Source: Muricea muricata
Taxonomy: Eukaryota; Cnidaria; Anthozoa; Malacalcyonacea; Plexauridae
Direction: 5' to 3'
Assembly (NCBI GenBank): GCA_963855995.1
Contig: OY979724.1
Span: 566,858-630,857 of the forward strand
DNA length: 64,000 bases
Position numbers and translations under genes: made by a program. How positions within the stretch are numbered: the stretch's first letter is position 1; each line of letters opens with the position of its first letter. Shown piece by piece: positions 12,601 through 22,075 of this stretch. The notes beneath the pieces are model-generated. The model made no database searches. It saw only the letters and a program-made list of their open reading frames with translations, and was not told the origin of the DNA.

Positions 12601-15600
12601 GGCGAAGCCAGCCCGACTTTTGGTCATGCAAATGCAAATTTTTCAGTGTTTACAAACCGTATAAGGATCAATTTCTAAAGAAATGAACAATGATAACGAT
12701 TTAAATTTGCATAGCATGACCAAATTGTCGGGCTGGCTTCGCTACTGTATGGGGGTGGTATAAATAGTCAGAATGAGGATGCATTATTTTCAGAAGTTTA
12801 TTGTTGCCTCATTCATAATTAGCTACCCCCATAGAAATATGGTTATGGAAATTAGTTGTGAGAGCACTGCTGACAACGTTAGTTCGACACATTACCATAT
12901 TCATAGGCTTTAGATGGTACTCGACGTACAACACTTCTTTTCAACGTTGATTTTCTCTGTGGAGCGGAACCTGCCATAGAAACAAAGATGTTCTAGTTTT
13001 GGTCGACTGAGCTGGACGAAATCAACGAGCACAGTGAATGTTTCATATCTGTATAAACTTCCAGGCGAATATTTATATTCCTGCATTCTGATCGGTCAAC
13101 ATTCATTGTCGATTATTACTTGTAAACACCTGGAAATTTATACTAAAACAATTAATTAGTCGCCTCAGGCCCAGTCATTACAAGCCTATATTCACTTTGC
13201 TATTACAATTCTATATTCACTATAGGCTTGTAATCACCTCGCCTTCCTTCAGTGCCTAATTGTTGAATACACTTCTGGAGGTTGTTGTATAAAATTCTTC
13301 ATCACTTTTTAGTCATTGTTTTATAGTTAAAAAAGTGATTACAGTACATACGACATATGTGGCTTGGATTGCTTGACATTTCCACTAATCATAGTTAACG
13401 TTAAATGTGATATTTATGGGTAAATGTGATATTTATGGGTAAATGTGATATTTATGGGTAAATGTGATATTTATGGGTAAACGTGATATTTATGGGTAAA
13501 CATGATAATTATGTGTAAATGTGGTATTTATGGGTAAACGTGATATTTATGGGTAAACATGATAATTATGTGTAAATGTGATATTTATAGGTAAATGTGA
13601 TATTTATGGGTAAATCATGGGTAAAGTGCAAATTACACACATATGTATCAAAATTTGAGAACGGTTGAGAAAAAATCATCATGATTAATTTTATGTGCTC
13701 AGGCAGGAATTAAACCTATGCCTTGTACAGTAGATGCTGGTGCAACGCTCAGACCACTAAGCCATGGAGCTAACCCCTTGTTCATGAAGTCATGAACTTT
13801 CATGAAATTTTGATTAATCAAAATTGAGTTCATGAACTTTGTGTTCATAAACATATTAATTCATGAATGTTCATGAATGCTCATATCGATTATTTCATGA
13901 ACAAATTATTCATGAAAATTTCATTAGTATTGGTTGATGCAGGGCCTCTTTTAAGGATTTGTCACTGGGGGGGGGGGCATATTTTGTGGGGGACAATACA
14001 ACCAAGCATACATACCCTATATATGTATATGTGCGTGCGTGCGTGCGTGCGTGCATACGTGCGTGTATGTATGTATGTATGTGTGTATGTATATATATAT
14101 GTATGTATGTATATATGTATGTATGTATGTATATATGTATGTATGTATGTATATACGTATGTATGTATATATGTATGTATGTATATATGTATGTATATAT
14201 GTATGTATGTATATATGTATATATGTATGTATATATATGTATGTATGTATATATGTATGTATGTATATATGTATGTATATATATATGTATGTATGTATAT
14301 ATGTATGTATGTATGTATATATGTATGTATGTATGTATATACGTATGTATGTATATATGTATGTATGTATATATGTATGTATGTATATATGTATGTATAT
14401 ATGTATGTATGTATATATGTATGTATATATATGTATATATATATATCTATATATATAGATTCGAGACTCGGTAATATCAGTTTTATCGCTCTCGTTACGA
14501 TATCATATTTTGTCCCTCGTTCGCTGCGCTCATTCGTGACAAAATATGATATCTCTCTCGAGCGATAAAACTGATATCACCTCGCCTCTCATATGATAAC
14601 CTATTTATCACATACTTGTGCCTTTATCTAGAGCAAAAACCAGATTATATTTTCAAATTATTTACACTTCGAGTACATTTCAAAATGAATTCAAAATGAT
14701 TGTTTAAAATACACTAAACAGGTAGAAATCACAAAAAACAAATAAAAAATAACTTATCTTTTAATAGGTGCAAATTTCTTTGTGTCATTTTCCTTGTATT
14801 ATTTAATATTTTTATTCTTATCTCTCATCGATCATTCAGTCGGACGCCATCTTTGTTTTGAGTGGGACAAAAAACGATATCGCGGGACAAAAAACGATAT
14901 CACGAGACATATCGTTTTTATGTCACCGTGTTATCGCCCGGATAAAGGCACAAGTATGTGATAAGTGTATGTATGTATGTATATATGTATGTATGTATAT
15001 ACAGCTAATTCAAATAAGGTTGACATCAACAATAGTCAAATGGCAAATGTGCAATATGCATGAGCATAAAAAATGATGGTAATAATATAGTTTTAAATAA
15101 GATCAACACATCAGCAGCCTTGCTGGATTATAAATATGGTATCTATATAATGATATCTTTTACATTCGCATGTAAAGAATCTTCATTCTTTTGGCACTCG
15201 ATCGATCATATTGCACATTTGACTATTGTCAATGTCAACCTCAATTGAATTAGCTGTATGTATGTATATATATATGTATGTATATATATATATATAGAAA
15301 CATTTAACAAATGGCCCACTATGACTTATGGAATTTATATGTTCACATCCCAAAAGGACAAAACATGAAAAGGGACCGGGCACTGGGGGGGGGGAGAAAT
15401 TTGCTGACTGGGGGGGCAGTAAGAGGGCTGGGGGGGACATGTCCCACCCAGCCTATACTATTAAAAGAGGCCCTGGGTTGATGACAATACCATGAAATAT
15501 TTTTTCATGAAAGCCATGAAGAATTCATGAATATTTGTTCATGAAATGTTCATGATGGATTTTGATGGATGTTCATGAACAATTTTCATGAACATTTCAT

Positions 15601-18600
15601 GAATAATTCATCAAATTTTCGCCGGGGAACTGACATTATGAGTATTGATTTAGGGGCAATGCCTGTGATTAGGCTGTCAGGGTAAACCGATAATGATTTA
15701 CTGTTAAATAATACATACCTGCACTGTGTTTAATCTTGGTGTTCATCATCTGAAAAATAAGACGAGTAAAGTGATACAGAATTATGCATGTCTTATGTAA
15801 TACAGTCAAAGTAAATGCTATACATGATTACTAACAAGTTCAACTTACAATATTTGCTGGCGAATAACTTTCTACTTTGCCTTGTGAATGTGCTTCAATT
15901 AATCTAACACAACACCAAACACAACAGACATGTCTGAATATCTCTGTTTCACCACAGTGATCCAACTTTATCATTGCTCAGACAGAAAGTCAATGTGTGA
16001 TGTATAGTCCAGTCATCATGCAAGACAATCACATCTTGATTGCAAGACAGATAAAATTAATAGATAAATCGATAGATATTTCTATGATATGCATGCAGAC
16101 AACTTTATTTAATGAGGGTGAACACTTGACAGCCCACACTAATAAACTAGTGGCCTGAACTCAGGTTAGGTTAGGTTAGGTTAGATTAGGGACTTTTACT
16201 TTAAGTCTTTATTATTATAGAAGCCCCTCCATGCAGGCTATTATCATGGATATCACTGCCTAGTGGCCCTAACTTGCCCAATATGAATTGATCTTAGTGA
16301 GAGGGGAAAACTGTAGTACCTATAGAAAACCCTGGAAGCATGGGAGAGATCAACTACCATATATATTGGGAACTCAACTCATGTGAAATACCAAATGCAA
16401 AACCAGACTTGATTTCACAGTGGCAAGACGCATAGCATGCCAACTGCTTGCCTTATGCTTCCATGTGAAAATGAGTGTGTATGTAAGACGACATACCCTT
16501 GCAATGTCCTCGTCAACATGCTGGACCTGATTTGTACGTACACATTCATAAAATCTATAGCAACAGAGACAAAAGATTGACTCTGCCTAAATGCTGATGA
16601 ATTATTATCTCAAACTAATGTTTCCAGTGTTAGGTGAATGCAGTCAAAAGCACAAAAGCTGTAGGTTCTTACATTACTTAAAATATGTGAAAACAGAAAA
16701 CAGAACAACATATCTGACAAACAGAATCAGACCCTTCTCGAGTTGTTCACTAACTTCTGTAAACAAAGAGCTTTCACACAAAACACTGGCATTGAATTCT
16801 GTTCATAGGGTAGTGTAAGAGCAGTATATCTGTGTGCTTTATTATATTAATAATCTTACCATTACTCTTTGTCTCCTGAACTAACCATGTAGCAATTTTG
16901 CTCAAATCATCAATCACTTCATCTGATAAAATTGACAAGAGCAAAAAATAAAAATTTACGTGGTGTTTCCACAAAGCTAAACAAGTATAAAAAATAAAAA
17001 ACTTGTACGTTTCACATACATATACAAGCAAGGACAAAAGCTCTATTTACTTGTAATCAAAATAAAACACATTCCAAAGAAATACATCATGTAAACTCAA
17101 AACTTGAGTTAAAAACAAGAAACAGTTGGGACTGCAATGTTTCGGTTTTATTTCAAAACCATCATCAGACAGAATGATGGCTTTGAAATAAAACCAAAAT
17201 ATTACAGTCTGAACCGTTTCTTGTTTTTAACTTGGAATATGTTTTATGTTGGATTTAATCAAATGGTTGTCCGGTCAATGTTTCTGTTTACTTGTAACCA
17301 ACCTCACTAAAAAGTCCTTATACTATACCATTTATCTGTTTTATTTGAGGTTCAGCATCACCTTCTTGAAGCTCTATAAGTAAAAAATAATCTCTTCATA
17401 ATTTCTTCTTTCATTTTCTTCAACCAGTACAAAGTAAACCCAGACTGTTCATACCTTCACCTGCATTCAGAATATCCAGCAATGTGTTTGCAGTTACTGG
17501 ACTGCTACTTCTATTTAGTAAATTTCTGAAAGATCTTTCCATTTGTTCACGGCCTGTTTCCATCAAGGAGGTCTGCAAAGTATAAGAGATGACTATAATA
17601 TGGGTTGTACTAAATTGTCACAAACTATCTTGTCATTGTTTGTTTATATTATTGTCATTGTTATTGTTTGCTGTTAATTGGCTAATTATTATCGATGTAA
17701 CTGTTTTTTGTATTTGTAAATGTTGTAGTTGATGTTACTGTTGTAATTCTTGTTTGTTGTGATATGTTGATATATATAATTGTTGTTGCTTTTGTTGCTA
17801 TTGTTCGTCGTTGTTGATGTTACATTCTTGATGTTTTTGAAGTTGTTGTTTGTTATTAATGTTTAGCATTGTTCCTGATGATGTTGTTTGTGTCGTTGTC
17901 AGTTGTTCTTGTTTCCTTTGTTCTTGTTCATTGACAGTTTTTGTACACACTCACCAAAAGTGATAACTCAGGACTATTGGGATTATTTCTTTCAAAGAAA
18001 CCAATAGCATCTTTGACATTTTCTAAGCTCCGTAAGTAACTGTCAACATCTGCACCGGGCCTTGTAGGAACATTAAAACATTGATGCATTAGTTATCTTA
18101 GCATTGATATTTTTAATATTAAAGCACAATGCTATATACTACACAAAACATATACATTCTTTCAGTATTTGAAACTATTCGTCAATTTCACAGCTCAGGT
18201 ATATAGTGAAAGAACCTCTACCTTGCATGTTTATTATTATTGACAACCTTAGTTCAAAATAAAGTATTATATACCAACCCATCTCTAATATCTTGGTCCT
18301 CGCTTGAAGCTACATTATGATAACTAATGACATTATCAAAGCTACGCAACACTTTGTCAATATCTGGTTTGGCTGTTAAGAAATGATGCTGTGAGTAACA
18401 CCCCTCAACTCTCACACATTCCACATTAGTCTCACACTATGCACTTCTCTATTACGCCACAATTCATTCAAGCATTTTGAGAGTCAGTGAGTGGGCTATA
18501 TAAATGACACAATATATATATATTATCAGGGACAAAACTAGAGTGTGTTAATTGGGGGGGGGGGGGGCTGGTGCATATTTATATATTTGTGTTCTGTTCA

Positions 18601-19884
18601 ACAAATGAATTTCTTTTGAAAACTGTTGTCATTAGAGTTGATTTTAAAAAACATTTGCGGGCAGAACACAAATATACGAATATACACCCATCCAATTAAC
18701 ACTCCAGTTACATCTCTGTTTATTATACATTCTAGTGAGACACCAGCTGCGCTGTTGGCTCAATATGTTACGCACTATTTACAACATTAGCAGCCGTGTT
18801 GTATCAGCATATACAAACTCGAGCCGAAGGTGAGAGTTGTATATCTGGTACAACACGGACGCAATTTTGTAAATAGCTTGTGAAGCTCTCCAATTTTATA
18901 AATCAATTTGCAAAGTAATTTTGAAAATACATCTTATATAAGAAGAGAACATAAAAGTTAAAAGTTATGAAAATCAACAGAATTCTGTATCAGATTATAC
19001 AGACTCCTTCAGGCTCATGATTTCTTTTGTGTTTTCTTTATGAATTATTAATGAGTTTCAAAAAATTATATACAGTTATTACAACTGAAGTGCATTTTCC
19101 TTGTTTTAAAGCAATGTATATAAGAATGTACTATCTTACAATACACAAGATACCATAAGATTTATAACCCAGGATCTATGTCCATGTGTGATACACAATA
19201 TTCAAATCTCAGTCTGCAAAATTGGGCAACTGGACATATTTAGCTCGTTCGTTCATGCAATGTAAAAACTCGTTTTATATTTTCGACTTATCCACCGGAA
19301 GCTAAATGCCTTTGATAAAACTGTCCCCTGGTACAATTGAGGTGTTGCTTGAAGGGGGGGGAGTGTCAACTGACTTAATGATTTGGAAGGATACTTTTCT
19401 GTCTTCTTTGCAAGTCAACTGTCTCCCGGTGTACAGGAAGAATATTTTTCTCCAACTTACTAAGTCGACTGTCAAATGACGACAGAATTCCGAGCTGAAA
19501 TGACAAAGATTCAATTTTTCATTCAATGTGGCTTGCTTGGTCAAAGCCCAAAGGTGCAAACGACCCTTGGCACTATTTGTATATACATGCAAAAACAGAT
19601 AAATATGGAATCCTGGTAGTTCATAATTTTTAGCAAGCCCAAACGTACCATGTTTTGCGTCAGTTGTTCGCTTTTATTCAAACTTTCCTTTAGTAACGAT
19701 AAATTGGCTTGTTCCTGTACATAAATAAAAGTACAACACATCAGTTTCGTCGAGTGTCACATCTCTAAAAATAGCAGAAGGTTTGCGCTAGAGAGAAGCT
19801 TGAAGATATTTTTACCTTTGACAGCTTTTCTGCCAAAACTTTCTTCCTCACAGAAACATCCTCTGGTCTTCCTTCAAGCGTCAT
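6691..19884 (-). CDS. EXOC7: Exocyst complex component 7 (EXO70), complete, 27 coding exons
   Basis: Exons in order: 19884-19816, 19714-19649, 19494-19395, 18372-18279, 18060-17955, 17572-17455, 17373-17329, 16922-16860, 16554-16497, 15903-15849, 15749-15719, 12970-12896, 11818-11752, 11558-11501, 11417-11313, 11145-11026, 10377-10318, 10215-10177, 10099-10037, 9956-9890, 9813-9748, 9180-9048, 8294-8196, 8036-7970, 7894-7853, 7552-7419, 6793-6691. They sum to 2,103 nt (700 aa plus stop), phase-consistent throughout. Exo70 hallmarks: N-terminal coiled-coil start ([12 protein letters not shown]), [13 protein letters not shown] (452-464), LLNNYNYIL (540-548), and C-terminal PFTKN plus EKYIKY (672-683). 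The family tethers secretory vesicles at the plasma membrane within the octameric exocyst and binds PI(4,5)P2 through its C-terminal domain. Human isoforms are about 650-735 aa. Odd points are the weak donors GTATCC (exon 3) and GTGGGA (exon 23). The longest intron (15718-12971) is packed with transposons. No lesion was seen. Confidence 0.97.
6930..7245. repeat. Degenerate TTGTAACAA-word repeat (EXOC7 intron 26)
   Basis: Many overlapping copies, on both strands, of words such as AACTTGT and TTGTTACAA form dyads. The result is a self-complementary, simple-repeat-like region of about 300 bp. Open frames across it show no coding character. Confidence 0.6.
8367..8483. repeat. Palindromic repeat (EXOC7 intron)
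   Basis: Left arm (CAATTATTGAACGAGGTCG ... ATGAGGAATTAAGGC) and right arm (GCCTTAATAATTCCTCAT ... GAATTCAATAATTG) are imperfect inverted copies of about 45 bp around a short spacer. This is a MITE-like or fold-back relic. Confidence 0.6.
9209..9480. repeat. GAT/TAT-rich low-complexity repeat
   Basis: Imperfect runs of GATTATNAT-type triplets (gatgattat, gataatgataa) over about 270 bp in the intron between EXOC7 exons 22 and 21. Confidence 0.75.
10520..10669. mobile_element. MITE, copy 1 (AGGTTCAGATTTG termini)
   Basis: Begins AGGTTCAGATTTG and ends CAAATCTGAACCT, so it has inverted termini. The interior includes CAGCCAATCAGACGTG and CTACCAGATTAACCAATC. A second copy with the same interior lies at 52890-53047, which shows that it is a dispersed family. 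No coding capacity. Target duplication unclear. Confidence 0.7.
12170..12361. mobile_element. hAT-type MITE with CAGGGGCATA termini
   Basis: The left end CAGGGGCATAACCA and the inverted right end CAGGGGCATAGCCA form terminal inverted repeats. Flanking 8-mers CAGAAACT (12162-12169) and CAGAAAGT (12362-12369) differ by one base and fit an 8 bp target duplication. The CAGGGGC start and 8 bp duplication are typical of hAT elements. It is 192 bp long, non-coding and non-autonomous. Confidence 0.75.
12539..12869. mobile_element. hAT-like MITE carrying a nested MITE
   Basis: The ends are CAGGGCTCTCACAA (from 12543) and TTGTGAGAGCACTG (to 12869). Perfect 8-mers CTGACAAC flank it at 12531-12538 and 12870-12877, leaving four extra bases at the left end. 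Its interior halves (left TTTCTATGGGG, right CCCCCATAGAAA) are complementary and are interrupted by another element at 12597-12747. Confidence 0.6.
12597..12747. mobile_element. Nested hAT-type MITE (CAGTGGCGAAGCCAGCCCGAC)
   Basis: Inverted termini of about 21 bp begin CAGTGGCGAAGCCAGCCC and end GGGCTGGCTTCGCTACTG. Flanks share TATGGGG on both sides. The interior contains ATTTCTAAAGAAATGAA, shared with the copy at 20105-20256, so both belong to one family. Confidence 0.7.
13110..13270. repeat. Dispersed palindromic repeat, copy 1
   Basis: Contains TTACAAGCCTATATTCACT followed shortly by its inverse AGGCTTGTAATCACCTCG. The flank AACACCTGGAAATTTATAC is shared with the two related copies at 49803-50100. 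Non-coding. Confidence 0.6.
13403..13611. repeat. 19 bp minisatellite, 11 units
   Basis: Eleven head-to-tail copies of a 19-mer (AAATGTGATATTTATGGGT). Units 5-6 and 8-9 carry the same pair of variants (AAACGTGATA..., AAACATGATAATTATGTGT), which suggests duplication of a larger block. Lies in EXOC7 intron 11. Confidence 0.9.
13697..13771 (-). other. tRNA-like sequence (SINE head or tRNA pseudogene)
   Basis: The minus strand shows an A-box-like TGGCTTAGTGG followed about 45 nt later by a B-box-like GGTTTAATTCC. The ends GCTC and GAGC can pair as part of an acceptor stem. The cloverleaf is imperfect, so a tRNA-derived SINE promoter or pseudogene is likelier than a working tRNA. Confidence 0.45.
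14017..14455. repeat. TATG/TA microsatellite, about 440 bp
   Basis: Runs of GTATGTATGTATATAT, preceded by GTGC repeats at 14032-14056. Tyr/Met/Val/Cys-rich frames translated through it are artefacts of the repeat. Shorter tracts of the same repeat recur at 14966-15000 and 15257-15296. Confidence 0.95.
14472..14966. repeat. Fold-back inverted repeats
   Basis: ATATCAGTTTTATCGCTC with CATATTTTGTC at 14474-14518 is inverted at 14538-14578. TTATCACATACTTGTGCC at 14605-14625 is inverted at 14943-14963. GACAAAAAACGATATC occurs twice in direct orientation at 14867-14900 and once inverted after it. Confidence 0.7.
15002..15256. mobile_element. Tc1/mariner-type MITE inserted in the microsatellite
   Basis: A 255 bp element with inverted termini of about 55 bp starting CAGCTAATTCAA and ending TTGAATTAGCTG. 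TA dinucleotides flank it at 15000-15001 and 15257-15258, and the TATG microsatellite continues on both sides. TA flanks suggest a Tc1/mariner-type MITE. Confidence 0.75.
16164..16191 (+). repeat. Short TTAGG tract
   Basis: About five consecutive TTAGG-type pentamers (GGTTAGGTTAGGTTAGG, then TTAGATTAGGG). Too short to be telomeric. Confidence 0.6.
17106..17233. repeat. Inverted repeat containing a hammerhead-like core
   Basis: Two imperfect arms of about 62 bp (GTTAAAAACAAGAAAC ... and GTTTCTTGTTTTTAAC) lie head to head in the intron between EXOC7 exons 8 and 7. The left arm, read on the minus strand, has a nearly complete hammerhead ribozyme core; the right arm holds a decayed version. Confidence 0.7.
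17130..17168 (-). ncRNA. Hammerhead-ribozyme-like core
   Basis: On the minus strand CTGATGA (17168-17162) is followed by a perfect 6 bp stem II (GGTTTT/AAAACC, loop GAAAT), then GAAAC (17143-17139), six bases, and GTC (17132-17130). This is the conserved core order CUGAUGA, stem II, GAAA, short stem III, cleavage triplet. The 2 bp stem III matches the minimal hammerheads known from Penelope-like retroelements. Pairing in stem I is not convincing, so activity is doubtful. Confidence 0.5.
17640..17935. repeat. TTGTTGTT-rich low-complexity tract
   Basis: Irregular TTG/TGT triplet runs in the intron between EXOC7 exons 6 and 5. No coding potential. Confidence 0.6.
18527..18718. mobile_element. 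hAT-like MITE (192 bp)
   Basis: Ends CAGGGACAAAACTAGAGTG and, inverted, CAGAGATGTAACTGGAGTG, followed by GTTAATTGG on both arms. Flanking 8-mers TATATTAT and TTTATTAT differ by one base. A G-run follows the left terminus. Confidence 0.65.
18745..18885. repeat. Imperfect inverted repeat
   Basis: The left part (CTATTTACAACATTAGC, CCGTGTTGTATCAGC) is complementary to the right part (GGTACAACACGG, TTGTAAATAG) around a short central region. Non-coding. Confidence 0.55.
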
Positions 19885-20104
19885 AGCGTCAAGCGGACGC
19901 TGCAAGCTTTACTTCTCAAAGCTAAGACTGCGAGACACAAGGAAATACTTTCAAATATTTCGTGTTTTGAAATGTTCACAACAAGTTCACGAAGGTTCGA
20001 CATCGGAAAGCGTCGGATTGTCGGAAGCACTCGGTAATTATCGAAATGTCTCCTGTTTGACTAAAAATCATTACGCACTGTACTGTGTAAAATATAAATA
20101 TTTT

Positions 20105-20256
20105 CAGTAGCGTGGTCCCGCTATGCAAATATTTTCGTGTTCATTGACTGTGAAAACAATGAATTTCTAAAGAAATGAATAATGCTAAAATAATAACTTG
20201 AAAATAACTTGAAATTTGCATAGTGGGACTAAATTGTCGGGCTGGCTACGCCACTG
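20105..20256. mobile_element. hAT-type MITE, relative of 12597-12747
   Basis: Begins CAGTAGCGTGGTCCCGC and ends GGCTGGCTACGCCACTG. The interior ATTTCTAAAGAAATGAA is shared with 12597-12747. Flanking AATATTTT (20097-20104) and AAGATTTT (20257-20264) give 7 of 8 matches as target duplication. Confidence 0.75.
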
Positions 20257-20857
20257 AAGATTTTAAACAATAACTATTATAGTACTACCTTTTTCGGCGA
20301 TAGGAACGATGTGGACAGAGAATTTATATATATTACAAGGACTATGTATAAAAGACCAAAAAAAGTTAAAATGAAACTCAAAAAAAGTTAAAGTTCACAA
20401 AATTGTGCACAAAACCTCAAAAAGTTCATAAAATGTTCACAAATTTTTCATGTTAATAAAAAGTTTACTTGGAGAACAAAAAGTTTGCAAATCAATGCGC
20501 ATTGACCCACTAAACACGACCACACCAACTTCAGACCGAACATTCACCCTCTTGACAACACTCCTTTCCACACCCTGCCCTCACCTCGCCCAACACACAC
20601 CTTCTTAAATTTTAGCCAGCTCAGCTATTCGCGGGATTCTGGAAGGTGCTATCATTTTTCTAAGTGTTGAAAAAAGGTTTTTGGTAAGAAGAAATAGGAA
20701 GCGAAGCTACCTATTTTTTCGTCCTCTCGCCCGCCCGCCCGCGTGCTCACCGCAAACTCAAGAGGCAGACTCCTTGCAAGTCTAAGTCCCTACACAGGCG
20801 AGGTAGGCTAGGTCGAAGGTGCACACAAAGACTCGCAGGCCTTCTAACGTGTTTTAC

Positions 20858-21194
20858 CATAGTTAATAGAGCTAGATGGTTTGGAAACTCATTAGAACTA
20901 CAATATAAGTCATTATCTATGTTTTTGTTCTGGTTTATGCTGGAATGAGGTCCTTCGTCGTCACGTGCGTATTGTATTTTCACCTAACTAACCAATAGAA
21001 ACGTTTTAGGAAATTTAGCCATCCGCGACTTGAACAATAGGGTAATTTAAGAACTCCTATTGGTGGATTTGGCAAAAAAACAATACACACGTGACGATGA
21101 AGAACCATATTTTTGAATAAACGTTGACCAACATATATAATGAGTAATATTGTTATTCTAATGAGTTTCCAAACCATCTACTCTATTAACTATG
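20858..21194. mobile_element. Fold-back MITE with CATAGTTAATAGAG termini
   Basis: The outer inverted repeat of about 45 bp (CATAGTTAATAGAG ... GGAAACTCATTAGAA) is followed by an inner one around CGTCACGTG. GTTTTAC flanks both ends (20851-20857, 21195-21201). The CATAG terminus and 7-8 bp duplication resemble the larger element at 44746-45673. Confidence 0.7.
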
Positions 21195-21201
21195 GTTTTA
21201 C

Positions 21202-21657
21202 CGATCATTGTATAGACGCTTTGATCTTTTTCTGAGAGGGAAGACGGAGCGTGAAATGAAACCCACTTGTAAAAGAGCGAACGTAATTGCATAGTTCGAG
21301 GAAGGAAGAAGGTACAGTGAGGGTTAGGATTTCAAGGGTTAGTTTTACAGTCCCTTTTTTACTAATTGAGTCCAGTCCACATGCCAGCGCCAGAGCTACC
21401 TATTTTTTCGCTCGCTCTCTGTAAGTTCAAGAAGCAGACTTGGTGTAAGTCAAAGGATTCAGGTGCATCTATGGTCGAAATTCATCTCTTAAATTTCAGC
21501 GTGTTCAGCTTTTAGTAGAATCGTGGAAGGTGGGGTGATTTTCAATGTGTTGTAAAAGATTTCGGTAGACTTGCAAGCTTGACCTTGAATTTTCGGGTAA
21601 GCGAGTAAAAAAATAGCAAGCAAAGCTAGCCAAAGGATTGGAGTGCGTCTAAGGGCC
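21202..21657. other. Intergenic stretch with short repeats
   Basis: Contains repeated words (GAGCTACCTATTTTTTCG, AAGCAGACT) also present at 20703-20780, so it is part of a degenerate dispersed repeat. No gene seen. Confidence 0.4.
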
Positions 21658-21874
21658 TTATGCGAGCATTTTGCGCGCCAGATTTAACCTAAGAGGCATA
21701 TGCATGTCTGCAGGTCCTATAAAAGAGGACCTAAAAAGAAATTTTTTTACTATTATTATTAAATATTTGTACAGGAACATTTCGTTTAGCATTACTGCTA
21801 GTTTAACAAAGTCCTGTGAATTATTACTAAAACAATACATAATTACATGAAAATTAATGAAGTCTATTAATTGT

Positions 21875-22075
21875 TCATAATTGTTTATCAAGTGATTTAA
21901 AATGCCGCTTGGCTTTGATCTTAAACGTCTGGAATTCACTTATGTTATAGAGTCTTAGAGTATTAAAAGTACGTGCTCCATTATACCTAAGACTGCCCTG
22001 GTACTTAGTTGTTTTAGCTAAGGGTAAAATCGCGATGTCTGGTGTTATAAGTATGAAACTGAGGGGCGTATTCAA
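21875..22075 (-). pseudogene. LINE-type reverse transcriptase 3' remnant
   Basis: The minus-strand frame contains QGSLRYNGARTFNTL, then a short gap and FQTFKIKAKRHFKSL. This matches the pattern at the C-terminus of CR1/L2-type LINE ORF2 proteins (LRYxGxxxWNxLP ... SFKxxLKxHL). Key residues have changed (the WNSLP equivalent reads FNTLR). The upstream reverse transcriptase domain is absent, so it is a dead 5'-truncated insertion. Confidence 0.5.

Larger units (their letters stand above)
13940..15475. mobile_element. Non-autonomous hAT-like transposon, perfect TIRs and TSD
   Basis: Both ends carry the same perfect 15 bp inverted terminus, CAGGGCCTCTTTTAA at 13940-13954 and its complement at 15461-15475. 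Perfect 8 bp duplications GGTTGATG lie at 13932-13939 and 15476-15483. The CAG start and 8 bp duplication fit hAT. The interior has G-runs near both ends, a long TATG microsatellite (14017-14455), a fold-back region (14472-14966) and a nested TA-flanked MITE (15002-15256). No transposase frame. Confidence 0.85.
13781..15620. repeat. CATGAA-rich repeat interrupted by a transposon
   Basis: Dense TTCATGAA/CATGAAC words occupy 13781-13931 and resume at 15484-15620. The 1.5 kb element at 13940-15475 sits between the two parts, so the repeat was split by the insertion. Confidence 0.6.

Noticed and set aside
13867-14568. Long Tyr/Met/Cys/Val-rich open frames on the plus strand in three frames
   Set aside because: They are translations of the TATG/TA microsatellite within a hAT-like element; all frames are open because the repeat lacks stop codons.
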